Below the pieces are notes generated by a model. That model searched no databases and was not told the DNA's origin. It was given only the letters and a program-made list of their open reading frames with translations. Below, piece by piece: positions 22,144 to 29,913 of a DNA stretch of 64,000 bases. The first letter of the stretch is position 1, and each line of letters begins with the position of its first letter. Made by a program: the position numbers and the translations under genes. Source of the DNA: Curtobacterium sp. ZW137 (GTDB taxonomy: Bacteria > Actinomycetota > Actinomycetes > Actinomycetales > Microbacteriaceae); NCBI RefSeq assembly GCF_003762905.1, contig NZ_RJKS01000001.1, positions 558,001-622,000 of the forward strand, in the 5' to 3' direction.

Positions 22144-24672
22144 TCAGAGCAGCCCGCGTCGACGCGCGGCGCTCACCGCCTCGGTGCGGCCGGTGGCCGA
22201 GAGCTTCCCGTAGATGCTCCGGAGGTGCGTCTTGATGGTGTTCACGCTGAGGTGGTGCTTCGCGGCGATCTCGGCGACCGTCTGGTGGGCGGGGAGCTCG
22301 AGCAGGAGCTCCTGCTCCTTCGGTGTGAGCGGGACCGTCGCGTCCGGGTGCTCCTGGCCGACGCCGATGCGTTCGTGCTCGGCGAGTGCGAGGACGTGGT
22401 CCGCGTACGGCTCGAGTGCGCCGTAGGAACCACGGTGGCGGAACACGAGCTGTGCGCCGGCGCCGCGACAGGCGAGGAACTCACGCGCGTAGCCGAACTC
22501 CTCGCTGACGTCGAGCGCACGCCGCACCCGCTCGGCGGACTCCGCGACGCGGCCGTGGACGCACGCGTGCGATGCGAGCGCCAGGTGTGCGTTGACGATG
22601 CTGCTCCCGGACCACGCCGCGTCGTCGCCGTCGAGCGTATCCACCACAGCGTGCTCGACGACGTGGTCGTTCCGGGTGCCGGCGAGGAGTCGGAGGGTGT
22701 TCAGCTCGAGGGAGTCGGGGCCGAGGACGTCGGCGAGCACGCGGCGGATCTCCGTCGCGGCCGGCGCACCGTGCAGCGCGGCGGACCAGCTCTGCATGCG
22801 CACGGCGACAGCGGCGACGATCCGCGGGTGGTTCCGCCCGTCGAACCGCACGAGCTGCACCAGTCGGGCGAGCGCGTCACGTGGTGCCGGCGACGCGTCG
22901 AGCGTCGCCACGAGCAGCAGCGCCCGGATGTGGAAGAGGAGGCCGAGCTCACTGCCGACGGGATCGGCCGCGTCGATGCGGTGGAGCGCCGTGAAGGACA
23001 CCGGTTCACAGCGTGCGTAGGCGCGGGACGTGGAGACGAGCAGCGCTCGCGCGGTCGCACGGTTGTAGGGCGGCGTCGTGTCGAACGGGACCTGGTCCAC
23101 CTGCGCTTCGTACGCACTCGCGGTGCGCCAGTCACCGGACCGGACGGCGAGGGTCGCGGCGGTGTCGGCCGCCACCAGGAACACCCACGAGTACCCCGCT
23201 CGGGAGGCTGCACCCTGGATCGAGCGCAGGAGCTGCTCGGCGTCCGCGCGGCGCCTCATGACGACGAGGCACCACGCGACCGCCGACCGGAGGAGCAGTG
23301 CGACGTCGAGCGACTCCACCGGGGTGCTGCGCATGAAGTCGCCCAGCTCGCGCAGGCGGACCGTCGCCGCGTCGGGATCCTCGATCAGGAAGGAGCCCAG
23401 CGCGATGACCACGGGCCGCCAGTGGTCGGCGACCTCCGGCTCCGCGGACGCGAGGAGGGCCGCCGCCTGCGCGAGGCGTTCCTCGGCGCCGATGCGGTCC
23501 GGGAAGGTGGGCACGTCCATGCCCACGCGGAGCGTGAGCGTCGCCAGCGTGTCCTGACTCGGCGGGAGTGCCCGGAGCGCGGTGCTCACGATCGCGGTCC
23601 TGCCCTGCATGAGGAGGGTTCCGCCGGAGTGTTCGATCTGCGTGCGGAGTGCGTCCTGGTCGCGGGCGAGGAGCGCCTGTTCCAGGGCCGTGACGTGGTC
23701 GCCGTGCGCTTCGTACCACCCGGCGGCGGCGACGTGGTTCCGGACCGCGCCGCACTCCTCCCGCCGACGGAACTCGGCGCGCATGTACCCGGCGAGGATC
23801 GGGTGGAACCGGAACCCGTCGTGGTCGGGACTCGCGCTGACGAGCACGTTCCGGGCGCTCAGTCGGTGCAGGACCGCACCGACGTCCGCGCGGCCGGTCA
23901 GCGTGACGGCGAGGGCGAGGGGGACGTCCGTGCCGACCGCCGCCCGCATCAGGACCTCACGGTCGTCCTCGTCGAGGGCGTCCAGCACCCGCACGACCAG
24001 GTAGTCGGCGACCTGGTGCTGGTCGCCACCGAACCGGGCGACCGCGGCGGCCGGATCGCGCTGCTCGAGGAGGTACGGCATCGCGAGCGCCAGGCCGGCC
24101 GCCCATCCGGCGGTCCGTGCCGTGAGGGTCTCGGCGTCCTGGATCGGCAGCACCAGGCCGAACCGGAGGGCGAGCGCGAGTGTGTCCTCGACGTCGAACG
24201 CGAGGTCCCTGGTCGGAACGACGGACCGTCCGCCCGCGGCGTCGGTCACGGCCGCGAACCCGCTCGGCTCGTACCGGCCGGCGATGACGAAGCGGACCCC
24301 TGGGCCGCTCCGGGTGATCAGCCGGATCAGCGGCGGCACGCCGAGGCCGCCGAGCAGCCGGTCGACGTCGTCGACGAACAACCAGTCCTCGGCGATCGGT
24401 TCGTCGGCGAGGAGGTCCGTCGCGCCGAGCCAGCGCACGGTGTCGCCGTCGGAGCGCACCCGGTCGGCCCAGTTCGTGAGCGCGGTCGTCTTGCCGGCAC
24501 CGGCCGGAGCCCACATCGTGAGCAGTCTGCGGTCCGATCGCCGGAAACGGTCGAGTTGGTCGAGCAGCCGCGGGCGTTCGAGCGGGCGACCTCCGGCGTG
24601 CTGCGCCGATGAGCCACCGTTCGGTGTGTCGTTCGCCCGGGCGGTGCTCCTGGTCTCGTTGAAGGCGTACAT
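22144..24672 (-). CDS. LuxR-family ATP-dependent regulator (MalT/LAL type, STAND ATPase)
   Basis: 842 residues. N-terminal STAND NTPase: Walker A WAPAGAGKTTALTNW (about 53-67) and Walker B-like DWLFVDDVDRL. A long helical repeat region (about 330-770, TPR/MalT-like sensor) follows, then a C-terminal LuxR helix-turn-helix (about 780-842): PLTPKEQELLLELPAHQTVA and EIAAKHHLSVNTIKTHLRSI. Such activators bind ATP and an inducer, oligomerise and activate transcription from sites near -42. ATG 24672 was chosen because AAAGG is 6 nt upstream. Operator S8 and TTTCCT (24743-24738) precede it, predicting autoregulation. Its position among the ten operators makes it the best candidate regulator of that regulon; this is inference. 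Confidence 0.9.
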   Translation of the reverse strand: MYAFNETRSTARANDTPNGGSSAQHAGGRPLERPRLLDQLDRFRRSDRRLLTMWAPAGAGKTTALTNWADRVRSDGDTVRWLGATDLLADEPIAEDWLFVDDVDRLLGGLGVPPLIRLITRSGPGVRFVIAGRYEPSGFAAVTDAAGGRSVVPTRDLAFDVEDTLALALRFGLVLPIQDAETLTARTAGWAAGLALAMPYLLEQRDPAAAVARFGGDQHQVADYLVVRVLDALDEDDREVLMRAAVGTDVPLALAVTLTGRADVGAVLHRLSARNVLVSASPDHDGFRFHPILAGYMRAEFRRREECGAVRNHVAAAGWYEAHGDHVTALEQALLARDQDALRTQIEHSGGTLLMQGRTAIVSTALRALPPSQDTLATLTLRVGMDVPTFPDRIGAEERLAQAAALLASAEPEVADHWRPVVIALGSFLIEDPDAATVRLRELGDFMRSTPVESLDVALLLRSAVAWCLVVMRRRADAEQLLRSIQGAASRAGYSWVFLVAADTAATLAVRSGDWRTASAYEAQVDQVPFDTTPPYNRATARALLVSTSRAYARCEPVSFTALHRIDAADPVGSELGLLFHIRALLLVATLDASPAPRDALARLVQLVRFDGRNHPRIVAAVAVRMQSWSAALHGAPAATEIRRVLADVLGPDSLELNTLRLLAGTRNDHVVEHAVVDTLDGDDAAWSGSSIVNAHLALASHACVHGRVAESAERVRRALDVSEEFGYAREFLACRGAGAQLVFRHRGSYGALEPYADHVLALAEHERIGVGQEHPDATVPLTPKEQELLLELPAHQTVAEIAAKHHLSVNTIKTHLRSIYGKLSATGRTEAVSAARRRGLL

Positions 24673-24765
24673 GTCGAGCCTTTCCCTGAAAAGGCGTGAT
24701 GTGCTGCTCACGATAGGGGCAGGATGGAGGTTCTGCGAGGAAAACTTGGTGTCAGGCGGGAACAA

Positions 24766-24782
24766 TCACCCCATCCGGGTGA
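24766..24782. promoter_or_regulatory. Operator S8 (perfect dyad) between luxR and FGE genes
   Basis: TCACCC-CATCC-GGGTGA, 12 of 12, centre 24774. On the minus strand TTTCCT (24743-24738) is 31 bp away for luxR. On the plus strand GAGAGT (24805-24810) is 31 bp away and 12 bp before the FGE ATG (24817). The symmetry allows one bound regulator to serve both genes. Confidence 0.82.
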
Positions 24783-24816
24783 CCCCGCCGCCGCCCGGTC
24801 GTCGGAGAGTCTGACC

Positions 24817-25746
24817 ATGGAGACTCGTGTCGAGGTCGTCGACGTCGCGGGCGGAGCATTCCTGATGGGATCGGACCGTTTCTACCCGGACGAGGGCCCG
24901 GTCCACGAGCGGACGGTCCCGGACTTCCGCCTCGGTTCCCAGCCGGTCACGAACGCGGAGTTCGCGGCGTTCGTCGGCGCGACGGGGTGGATCACGGAAG
25001 CGGAACGCCCGCTGTCGCCGGAGGCGTTCCCCGACCTCGCGGCGGATGAACGACTGGCGGGGTCCCTGGTCTTCACACCGACGGCCGGACCGGTCGATCT
25101 CCGCGACTGGCGGGCCTGGTGGAGGTGGCAGGCCGGCGCCGACTGGCGGCACCCGCGCGGCCCGGAGTCCTCCGTCGGCGGCCTCGACGACCACCCGGTC
25201 GTCCAGGTGTCCCACGCCGACGCCGCGGCGTACGCCGCCTGGGTCGGCGGTCGGCTGCCGACCGAGGCGGAGTGGGAGTACGCCGCCAAGGCCGGTGGTG
25301 AACCGGACTGGCCCTTCGCCTGGGGGACCGACGCCCACCCCGGGGGCGCGACCATGGCGAACACCTGGCAGGGTGCGTTCCCGTACCGGAACACCGGCGC
25401 TGCCGGGTGGGTGGGGACCTCGCCGGTCGGCTCGTTCCCGCCCAACCCGCTCGGGATCGTCGACATGATCGGCAACGTCTGGGAGTGGACCGACACCCCG
25501 TACACCGCCCGGCACGAGCCGGGCACCGCGACCGGCGGGGAGCACTGCGGATGCGGTCCGGCCGACGCGCACCACGGCATGACTGCCGACGGCTCGGCTG
25601 CGGAACCCGCGATGCGGGTGCTCAAGGGCGGCTCGCACCTGTGCGCCCCCGAGTACTGCCTGCGCTACCGTCCTGCTGCACGTTCACCCCAGAGCGACGA
25701 CTCCGCGGCGACGCACATCGGGTTCCGGGTGGCCTGGGACGCCTGA
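24817..25746 (+). CDS. Formylglycine-generating enzyme (sulfatase-modifying factor)
   Basis: 309 residues. The SUMF1/FGE domain spans the protein: GGAFLMGSDRFYPDEGPVHE at the start, RLPTEAEWEYAAKAGGE, GNVWEWTDTPY, and the C-terminal copper-site motif GGSHLCAPEYCLRYRPAAR with Cys276 and Cys281, positions equivalent to the paired active-site cysteines of known aerobic FGEs. It should oxidise a Cys in C-x-P-x-R target motifs to formylglycine. No sulfatase is encoded in this window, so the client is elsewhere or is not a sulfatase. ATG 24817 is backed by GGAGAG 7 nt upstream; the same bases form a -10-like GAGAGT, so a leaderless start is also possible. Confidence 0.92.
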   Translation: METRVEVVDVAGGAFLMGSDRFYPDEGPVHERTVPDFRLGSQPVTNAEFAAFVGATGWITEAERPLSPEAFPDLAADERLAGSLVFTPTAGPVDLRDWRAWWRWQAGADWRHPRGPESSVGGLDDHPVVQVSHADAAAYAAWVGGRLPTEAEWEYAAKAGGEPDWPFAWGTDAHPGGATMANTWQGAFPYRNTGAAGWVGTSPVGSFPPNPLGIVDMIGNVWEWTDTPYTARHEPGTATGGEHCGCGPADAHHGMTADGSAAEPAMRVLKGGSHLCAPEYCLRYRPAARSPQSDDSAATHIGFRVAWDA

Positions 25747-25752
25747 CCGCCG

Positions 25753-27384
25753 TCAGGACACATCGCGGCGTGCACCCTGCGCTGCTTCCACGCTCGGGAA
25801 GACGCGGTGCTGTCCGACGAGCCCACGGAACCAGTTGCTCCGCGACGCCGTGTCCGCCGCAGGTCCGTCGAGTCCGACGAGGATCAGTGTGACGCCCCGC
25901 TGCTCGAGCTCCTGGTCCAGGTCCCTGAGCGCATCGAGGATCGTCACGGTCGCTGCGCGCATGCGGCTGAGGTCGAGCACGAGCGCGTCGACGCCGGCGG
26001 AGGACTCGGCGACCTCGATGGCAGCGTTCTCGTACCCGAGCACGTTCGCGGTGTAGACGTCTCCGTCGACTCGCGCACTCACTGAGCGACCGACGACCGC
26101 TCCCGGGACGAAGCGGACGCGCTGGAGCTCACGCAGGATCAGGACGTACGTCCCGAGGACCCCGACGAGCACCGCCCCGAGGAGTCCCGCGGTGAGACCA
26201 ACAACCGCAGTGAGCACCGCGAGCCAGAAGTCCCGGCGACTGATCCGCGCCATCCGGCGCAGCTCGGCGATGTCGATGAGCCCGACGACCGCGGTGACGA
26301 CCAGGGCTGCGAGCGTCGCGGTCGGCATCAGCGCGAGGACCGGCCCGAGGACGAGCGCGACGAGGACCGCGAGCGCCGCCGTGACCAGGGTCGACAGCTG
26401 TGAGCGCGCACCGGCACGCTGGTTGACGGCGCTCTGGGAGAACCCGCCGGCAGCGGGCAGCGACTGGGTCACGGAGCCGGCGAGGTTCGCGACCGCGGTC
26501 GCGAGCAGCTCCCGGTCGCTGTCGATCTGCGGCTCGCTCCGAGCCCGGATGCCCCGCGCGACGGCGGCCGACTCGAGGAAGGCCATCGTCGCGATCCCGA
26601 GCGCACCGGGGAGGAGGCCGGGAACGAGTGTCAGGTCCGGCACCGCCGGCATCGGGAGCCCGTTCGGGACCGCCGGGATCACCTCCACACCGACGTCGGT
26701 CAGGTGCAGGGCTGCTGACGCGATGATGCCCCCTGCGACGACGACGAGCGGAGCGGGAAAGTGCGGAGCGAACCGCCGGAGGAGCAACAGGACCGCGATC
26801 GACAGGACGGAGAGCACGACGGTCGGGCCGTTCGCACGCGGGACCGCCTCGACGACCGCGACCAGCGAGCGGATGAACCCCCGGCCGGTCGGGTCGTCCG
26901 TGAGTCCGAGGAGCTTCGGCAGCTGACCGACGGCCACCGTGGCGCCGACACCGATCTGCACGCCGGCGAGGGTCGCCTTGTTGATGTTCTCGACGAGGGA
27001 GCCGAGCGAGAGCAACCGGGCGAGGACCAGCACGACACCCACGATGAGTGTCAGTGTCGCGAGTGCGCGGGGTGCATCGTCGGCGTTCGCCGCGACGTCG
27101 GCGGCGACGAACGTGGTGGCGGTCAGCGTCGCGATGGTCGACGTGGTCGACACGCTCATCGCGCGCGATCCACCGAGGAGCGCGTAGACGACCATCGGCG
27201 CCATGCACGTGTAGAGCCCGACCTGCACCGGCAGGTCGGCGATGGTCGCGTACGCCATCGCCTGCGGGACGACGACCGCACCCGCGCTCAGGCCGGCGAC
27301 GACGTCTCGGCCGAGCCAGGCGCGGTCGTAGCCACGCAGGGTGGGAGCGAACCACGCGCTGCGGACCGCTGTCCGCGTCGTCAC
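25753..27384 (-). CDS. SulP-family anion transporter with STAS domain, copy 2
   Basis: 543 residues. It opens with the SulP signature (WLGRDVVAGLSAGAVVVPQA, MAYATIADLPVQVGLYTCM), followed by about eleven helices. The C-terminal STAS domain (about 435-535) contains GVDALVLDLSRMRAATVTIL then DALRDL. It is distinct from copy 1, with low visible similarity outside motifs. GTG at 27384 overlaps the stop of a nine-codon upstream ORF (27410-27381), so translation may depend on that ORF. Operator S9 with GAGCCT at 27447-27442 lies upstream. Convergent with FGE, 6 bp apart. Confidence 0.9.
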   Translation of the reverse strand: MTTRTAVRSAWFAPTLRGYDRAWLGRDVVAGLSAGAVVVPQAMAYATIADLPVQVGLYTCMAPMVVYALLGGSRAMSVSTTSTIATLTATTFVAADVAANADDAPRALATLTLIVGVVLVLARLLSLGSLVENINKATLAGVQIGVGATVAVGQLPKLLGLTDDPTGRGFIRSLVAVVEAVPRANGPTVVLSVLSIAVLLLLRRFAPHFPAPLVVVAGGIIASAALHLTDVGVEVIPAVPNGLPMPAVPDLTLVPGLLPGALGIATMAFLESAAVARGIRARSEPQIDSDRELLATAVANLAGSVTQSLPAAGGFSQSAVNQRAGARSQLSTLVTAALAVLVALVLGPVLALMPTATLAALVVTAVVGLIDIAELRRMARISRRDFWLAVLTAVVGLTAGLLGAVLVGVLGTYVLILRELQRVRFVPGAVVGRSVSARVDGDVYTANVLGYENAAIEVAESSAGVDALVLDLSRMRAATVTILDALRDLDQELEQRGVTLILVGLDGPAADTASRSNWFRGLVGQHRVFPSVEAAQGARRDVS

Positions 27385-27410
27385 CGCGTCGTCGCGGACT
27401 GCTTCGCCAT
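27381..27410 (-). CDS. Nine-codon upstream ORF (possible leader peptide) of SulP copy 2
   Basis: MAKQSATTR then TGA. It has a good AGGAG sequence 6 nt before the ATG, whereas the SulP GTG itself has none. The uORF stop overlaps the SulP start (GTGA). It may simply deliver ribosomes by coupling, or sense translation of Lys/Gln/Ser/Thr/Arg codons. No attenuator hairpin was recognised. Confidence 0.5.
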   Translation of the reverse strand: MAKQSATTR

Positions 27411-27469
27411 GGGGTGCTCCTCGTGGTCGGTCTGCACGATGAGGCTCGCCGCCGTCGCCACCGTCGAGC

Positions 27470-27486
27470 ACCCCCGAAACGGGTGA
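27470..27486 (-). promoter_or_regulatory. Operator S9 upstream of SulP copy 2
   Basis: On the minus strand TCACCC-GTTTC-GGGGGT, 10 of 12. The centre (27478) is 31 bp from the -10-like GAGCCT (27447-27442) driving the minus-strand SulP gene and its leader ORF. Confidence 0.6.
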
Positions 27487-27511
27487 GATCGTCCGCCGTC
27501 GGGGCCGGGCT

Positions 27512-28336
27512 TCAGTCGATCGCGTCGACGAGGGCGGTCAGGAACCGCGGCGGGTCCGAGGAGACGGAGCAGGTGAACCCGGCGGCGCCGAGCGACGCAG
27601 CGACCGCCCGGACCACCGAGGACCGCGAGACCTCCCGGTCCTCGTACGAGGACCAGAAGCGGATGCTGATGTCCGCCCACGCCGGGGTGAGCGTGTGCAG
27701 GAAGATCTCCGGGTCCGTCGCGCCCCGGTGCTCGACGGAGGCGACGGCGGCGAGGACCGCGGGGCAGACCGCGTCGAGGTCCGGGCTGCCGTGGATGCGC
27801 GCGCGGACCTCGCTCCGGACGGCGCCCGTCTCGCTGGCGTTCCAGAGCGGGTGCTCGAGCAGCATCGTGTTCGGGATCCGGATCGTCTTGCCGTCGGACG
27901 TGCGCAGCAGCACGGCACGCCCGGTCAGCTCGATGATGCGGCCCTCGACCCCCTCGAGCTCGATCGAGTCCCCGATGTGCACGGGGCGGCGGGCCTGGAT
28001 GACGAGTCCGGCACCGAAGTTCGCGGCGATGCCCCGGAGCGCCAGGAACGCGACGGCGGAGATGATGATCACGGCGGCGAGCACCGGTTGCAGGGGCGCA
28101 CCGAGGACGGTGAGCACGATGCCGATCGTCAGCAGCATGATCCCGTACCGCGCCAACCGCGCGGCGAGGTTCGTGGAGCTCGGGCCGAGGCCACTCCACT
28201 TCGACAGCGCCGCCGCGACGCCCCGCCGCGCCCACCCGGACGCGAACCACCCCGCGACGAGCACCACGGCGGCCAGGATCACGTCCCAGACACCGAAGGA
28301 CGAGTCCTTGAGCAGCCCGCTCACGAGATCCTGCAT
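27512..28336 (-). CDS. MscS-type mechanosensitive channel
   Basis: 274 residues. Three N-terminal helices include VILAAVVLVAGWFASGWARR. The pore-lining third helix and beta-domain junction read AFLALRGIAANFGAGLVIQA and RRPVHIGDSIELEGVEGRII. The beta domain continues with TSDGKTIRIPNTMLLEHPLW and a C-terminal alpha/beta domain. This is the standard MscS layout. It should release solutes on hypo-osmotic shock. ATG 28336 follows CGGGAGG at 5 nt. Operator S10 and TATCCT (28368-28363) are upstream. Last (right-most) identified member of the regulon. Confidence 0.92.
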   Translation of the reverse strand: MQDLVSGLLKDSSFGVWDVILAAVVLVAGWFASGWARRGVAAALSKWSGLGPSSTNLAARLARYGIMLLTIGIVLTVLGAPLQPVLAAVIIISAVAFLALRGIAANFGAGLVIQARRPVHIGDSIELEGVEGRIIELTGRAVLLRTSDGKTIRIPNTMLLEHPLWNASETGAVRSEVRARIHGSPDLDAVCPAVLAAVASVEHRGATDPEIFLHTLTPAWADISIRFWSSYEDREVSRSSVVRAVAASLGAAGFTCSVSSDPPRFLTALVDAID

Positions 28337-28390
28337 CGCGCCTCCCGGGTCCGTGGGACGGCAGGATACGGCTCGCCCGGGTGCGCCGGT

Positions 28391-28407
28391 TCCCCCGGAG
28401 CGGGTGA
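28391..28407 (-). promoter_or_regulatory. Operator S10 upstream of mscS
   Basis: On the minus strand TCACCC-GCTCC-GGGGGA, 11 of 12. The centre (28399) is 31 bp from TATCCT (28368-28363), the best -10 of the set. The mscS ATG lies at 28336. Confidence 0.75.
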
Positions 28408-28492
28408 GAACACCGGCTGGCACTCGGTGGCGGGGTGGGGCGTCATCGGGCAGGATGTGGAGCAGCACCGGGTGGGCGGGAACGGGGAACTG

Positions 28493-29365
28493 ATGACGGT
28501 CGTGTCGACGACATCCACGAGGGGGCGGCTCCTCGGCGCCGCAGCACTGACGATCGTGGCGCTCACGCTCGGCGGGTGTGCCACGACCAGCACCGCGATG
28601 CCGGCGGTCGCCACGGCCACGAACCCGGCACCGAGCGCCACGCCGAACAGCCCGACGAGCAGCCCGACGAGCAGCCCGACGAGCACCACGCCGACCAGCC
28701 CGACGAGCACCACGCCGACCAGCCCGTCGACCCCGGCGCCCGCCGCCGGCACCGTCGTCCTCGACACCGACCTGGCGTCCGCCGACGGCCGGGCATCGAT
28801 CCACCTCCGCGTCGTCGCCACCGGCCAGGACGACTACGTCGTGCAGACCTCCGCCTACCGCTCCACGCTCGGCGAACCGCTCGCGGTCTTCTTCCGGCAG
28901 TTCGACGAGCAGGTGGGCGACACGATCAGCGAGGGCGTGAGCTTCGGCTACGACGCCTGGGGTGCGCCGGGGGAGACCGCCCAGGTGCCGGACGCACGGT
29001 TCCGGCTGCAGGAGGCCGGGGACGACCCGAGCTTCCTGCGGACCGCGGTCCTGGTGAACCGACCCGAAACGTCACCGTGGCAGGTGCTCGGCGTCAGCGA
29101 ACTGCACTGGTCGACGCCGGACCGGCACCCGGACCTGCACGTCGTCGACACCGGCCCCCGGAGCGGTGCCACCGGCACGGTCGAGTCAGCAGGAGGTGTG
29201 CCGCGCTGGTACCACGTGGCGGCGGACGACCGGCTGGCCGACGTCGCGACGCGGTTCGGCGTGACGGTGAGCGACCTGCACTACCTCAGCGCGCGACAGG
29301 CCCTCGGCCTGGCGTACGAGCTGCAGGCCGGCGAGACCCTGAACCTCGACCGCACGAAGCGCTGA
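28493..29365 (+). CDS. LysM-domain lipoprotein
   Basis: 290 residues. A lipoprotein signal with lipobox LTLGGC (Cys near residue 28) is followed by a low-complexity Pro/Ser/Thr linker (about 40-78) built of repeats such as SPTSSPTS and TTPTSPTS, and a beta-rich domain (about 85-225; TDLASADGRASIHLRVVATG, DTISEGVSFGYDAWGAPGET). A C-terminal LysM-like module (about 240-290) includes WYHVAADDRLADVATRFGVT and LNLDRTKR. LysM binds peptidoglycan, so the protein probably bridges membrane and wall. ATG 28493 has GGGGA at 4 nt. Divergent from mscS; no operator was found in its orientation. Confidence 0.85.
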   Translation: MTVVSTTSTRGRLLGAAALTIVALTLGGCATTSTAMPAVATATNPAPSATPNSPTSSPTSSPTSTTPTSPTSTTPTSPSTPAPAAGTVVLDTDLASADGRASIHLRVVATGQDDYVVQTSAYRSTLGEPLAVFFRQFDEQVGDTISEGVSFGYDAWGAPGETAQVPDARFRLQEAGDDPSFLRTAVLVNRPETSPWQVLGVSELHWSTPDRHPDLHVVDTGPRSGATGTVESAGGVPRWYHVAADDRLADVATRFGVTVSDLHYLSARQALGLAYELQAGETLNLDRTKR

Positions 29366-29373
29366 TCCCCGGG

Positions 29374-29589
29374 TCAGGCCGGGTGGTAGACGGCGATCGC
29401 GGGGCCGTCGCCGGCGTCGTGGGTCTGCCGGGTCGCCGCCCAGGTGCGGCCGTCGTGCTCGATGGTCGGCGGCAGGTCGCCGCGGACCAGGATCCGGACC
29501 GCTGGACCGTCACCGTCGACGAGGTCCACGCCGTGCGAGTCGGGCTCGTCCGGGTTGCCGCCGCCGGTCTCCTTCACGAAGTCGTTCAT
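29374..29589 (-). CDS. Small acidic hypothetical protein
   Basis: 71 residues, soluble, acidic, with no cysteine: MNDFVKETGGGNPDEPDSHG, VRILVRGDLPPTIEHDGRTW, and a C-terminal HDAGDGPAIAVYHPA. The central part could form a small beta sheet. Family not recognised. Codon bias is like the neighbours. No clear ribosome binding site. Convergent with the LysM gene across 8 bp, so the stop region is shared. Confidence 0.6.
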   Translation of the reverse strand: MNDFVKETGGGNPDEPDSHGVDLVDGDGPAVRILVRGDLPPTIEHDGRTWAATRQTHDAGDGPAIAVYHPA

Positions 29590-29689
29590 GCACCCGAGTC
29601 AACACGGACACGCCCGGTACCGGCTCCGAGTCGGCCCTCGGAGCGAACACGGGTATAGTCATCCGAGCGCGACCGACAGGTCACGCGAT

Positions 29690-29761
29690 GCGGATGTGGC
29701 GCAGTGGTAGCGCATCACCTTGCCAAGGTGAGGGTCGCGAGTTCGAATCTCGTCATCCGCT
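29690..29761 (+). tRNA. tRNA-Gly (anticodon GCC), copy 2
   Basis: Base-for-base identical over 72 nt to the tRNA-Gly at 2210-2281, in the same orientation, 27.5 kb away. Upstream GGTCACG is also shared. A -10-like TATAGT lies at 29654-29659. It stands alone rather than in a cluster and is followed by a hairpin terminator. With copy 1 it brackets the entire stress region. Confidence 0.97.
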
Positions 29762-29794
29762 CGGGAACCGCCGGCTCCACCCGGCCCCCTACGA

Positions 29795-29816
29795 AGCCCT
29801 GACCTCGGTCGGGGCT
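29795..29816 (+). terminator. Hairpin terminator after tRNA-Gly copy 2
   Basis: Stem AGCCCTGA (29795-29802) / TCGGGGCT (29809-29816) with a 6-nt loop, including one G-T pair. No long T-run follows, as is usual for high-GC actinobacterial terminators. Confidence 0.6.
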
Positions 29817-29820
29817 CTCG

Positions 29821-29880
29821 TGGTTTCAGGGGCCCGTGGTTTCAGGGGCCCGTGGTTTCAGGGGCCCGTGGTTTCAGGGG
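29821..29880. repeat. 16-bp tandem repeat, 3.75 copies
   Basis: Three perfect copies of TGGTTTCAGGGGCCCG at 29821, 29837 and 29853, then 12 bases of a fourth (29869-29880). It lies between the tRNA-Gly terminator and the end of the DUF6510 gene. The perfect copies imply recent expansion and likely length variation among strains. Confidence 0.9.
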
Positions 29881-29913
29881 TCGGATTCTCGGGGCGATCG
29901 TGGTTCGAGACGC

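Noticed and set aside
28420..28492. LysM lipoprotein as a target of S10 on the plus strand
   Set aside because: At the expected 31-bp distance the sequence is GCGGGG, not -10-like; only the mscS side fits.
2210..29761. Integrated phage or conjugative element between the tRNA-Gly copies
   Set aside because: No integrase, relaxase, structural phage gene or partial 3' tRNA duplicate was seen; the duplicates are full-length.
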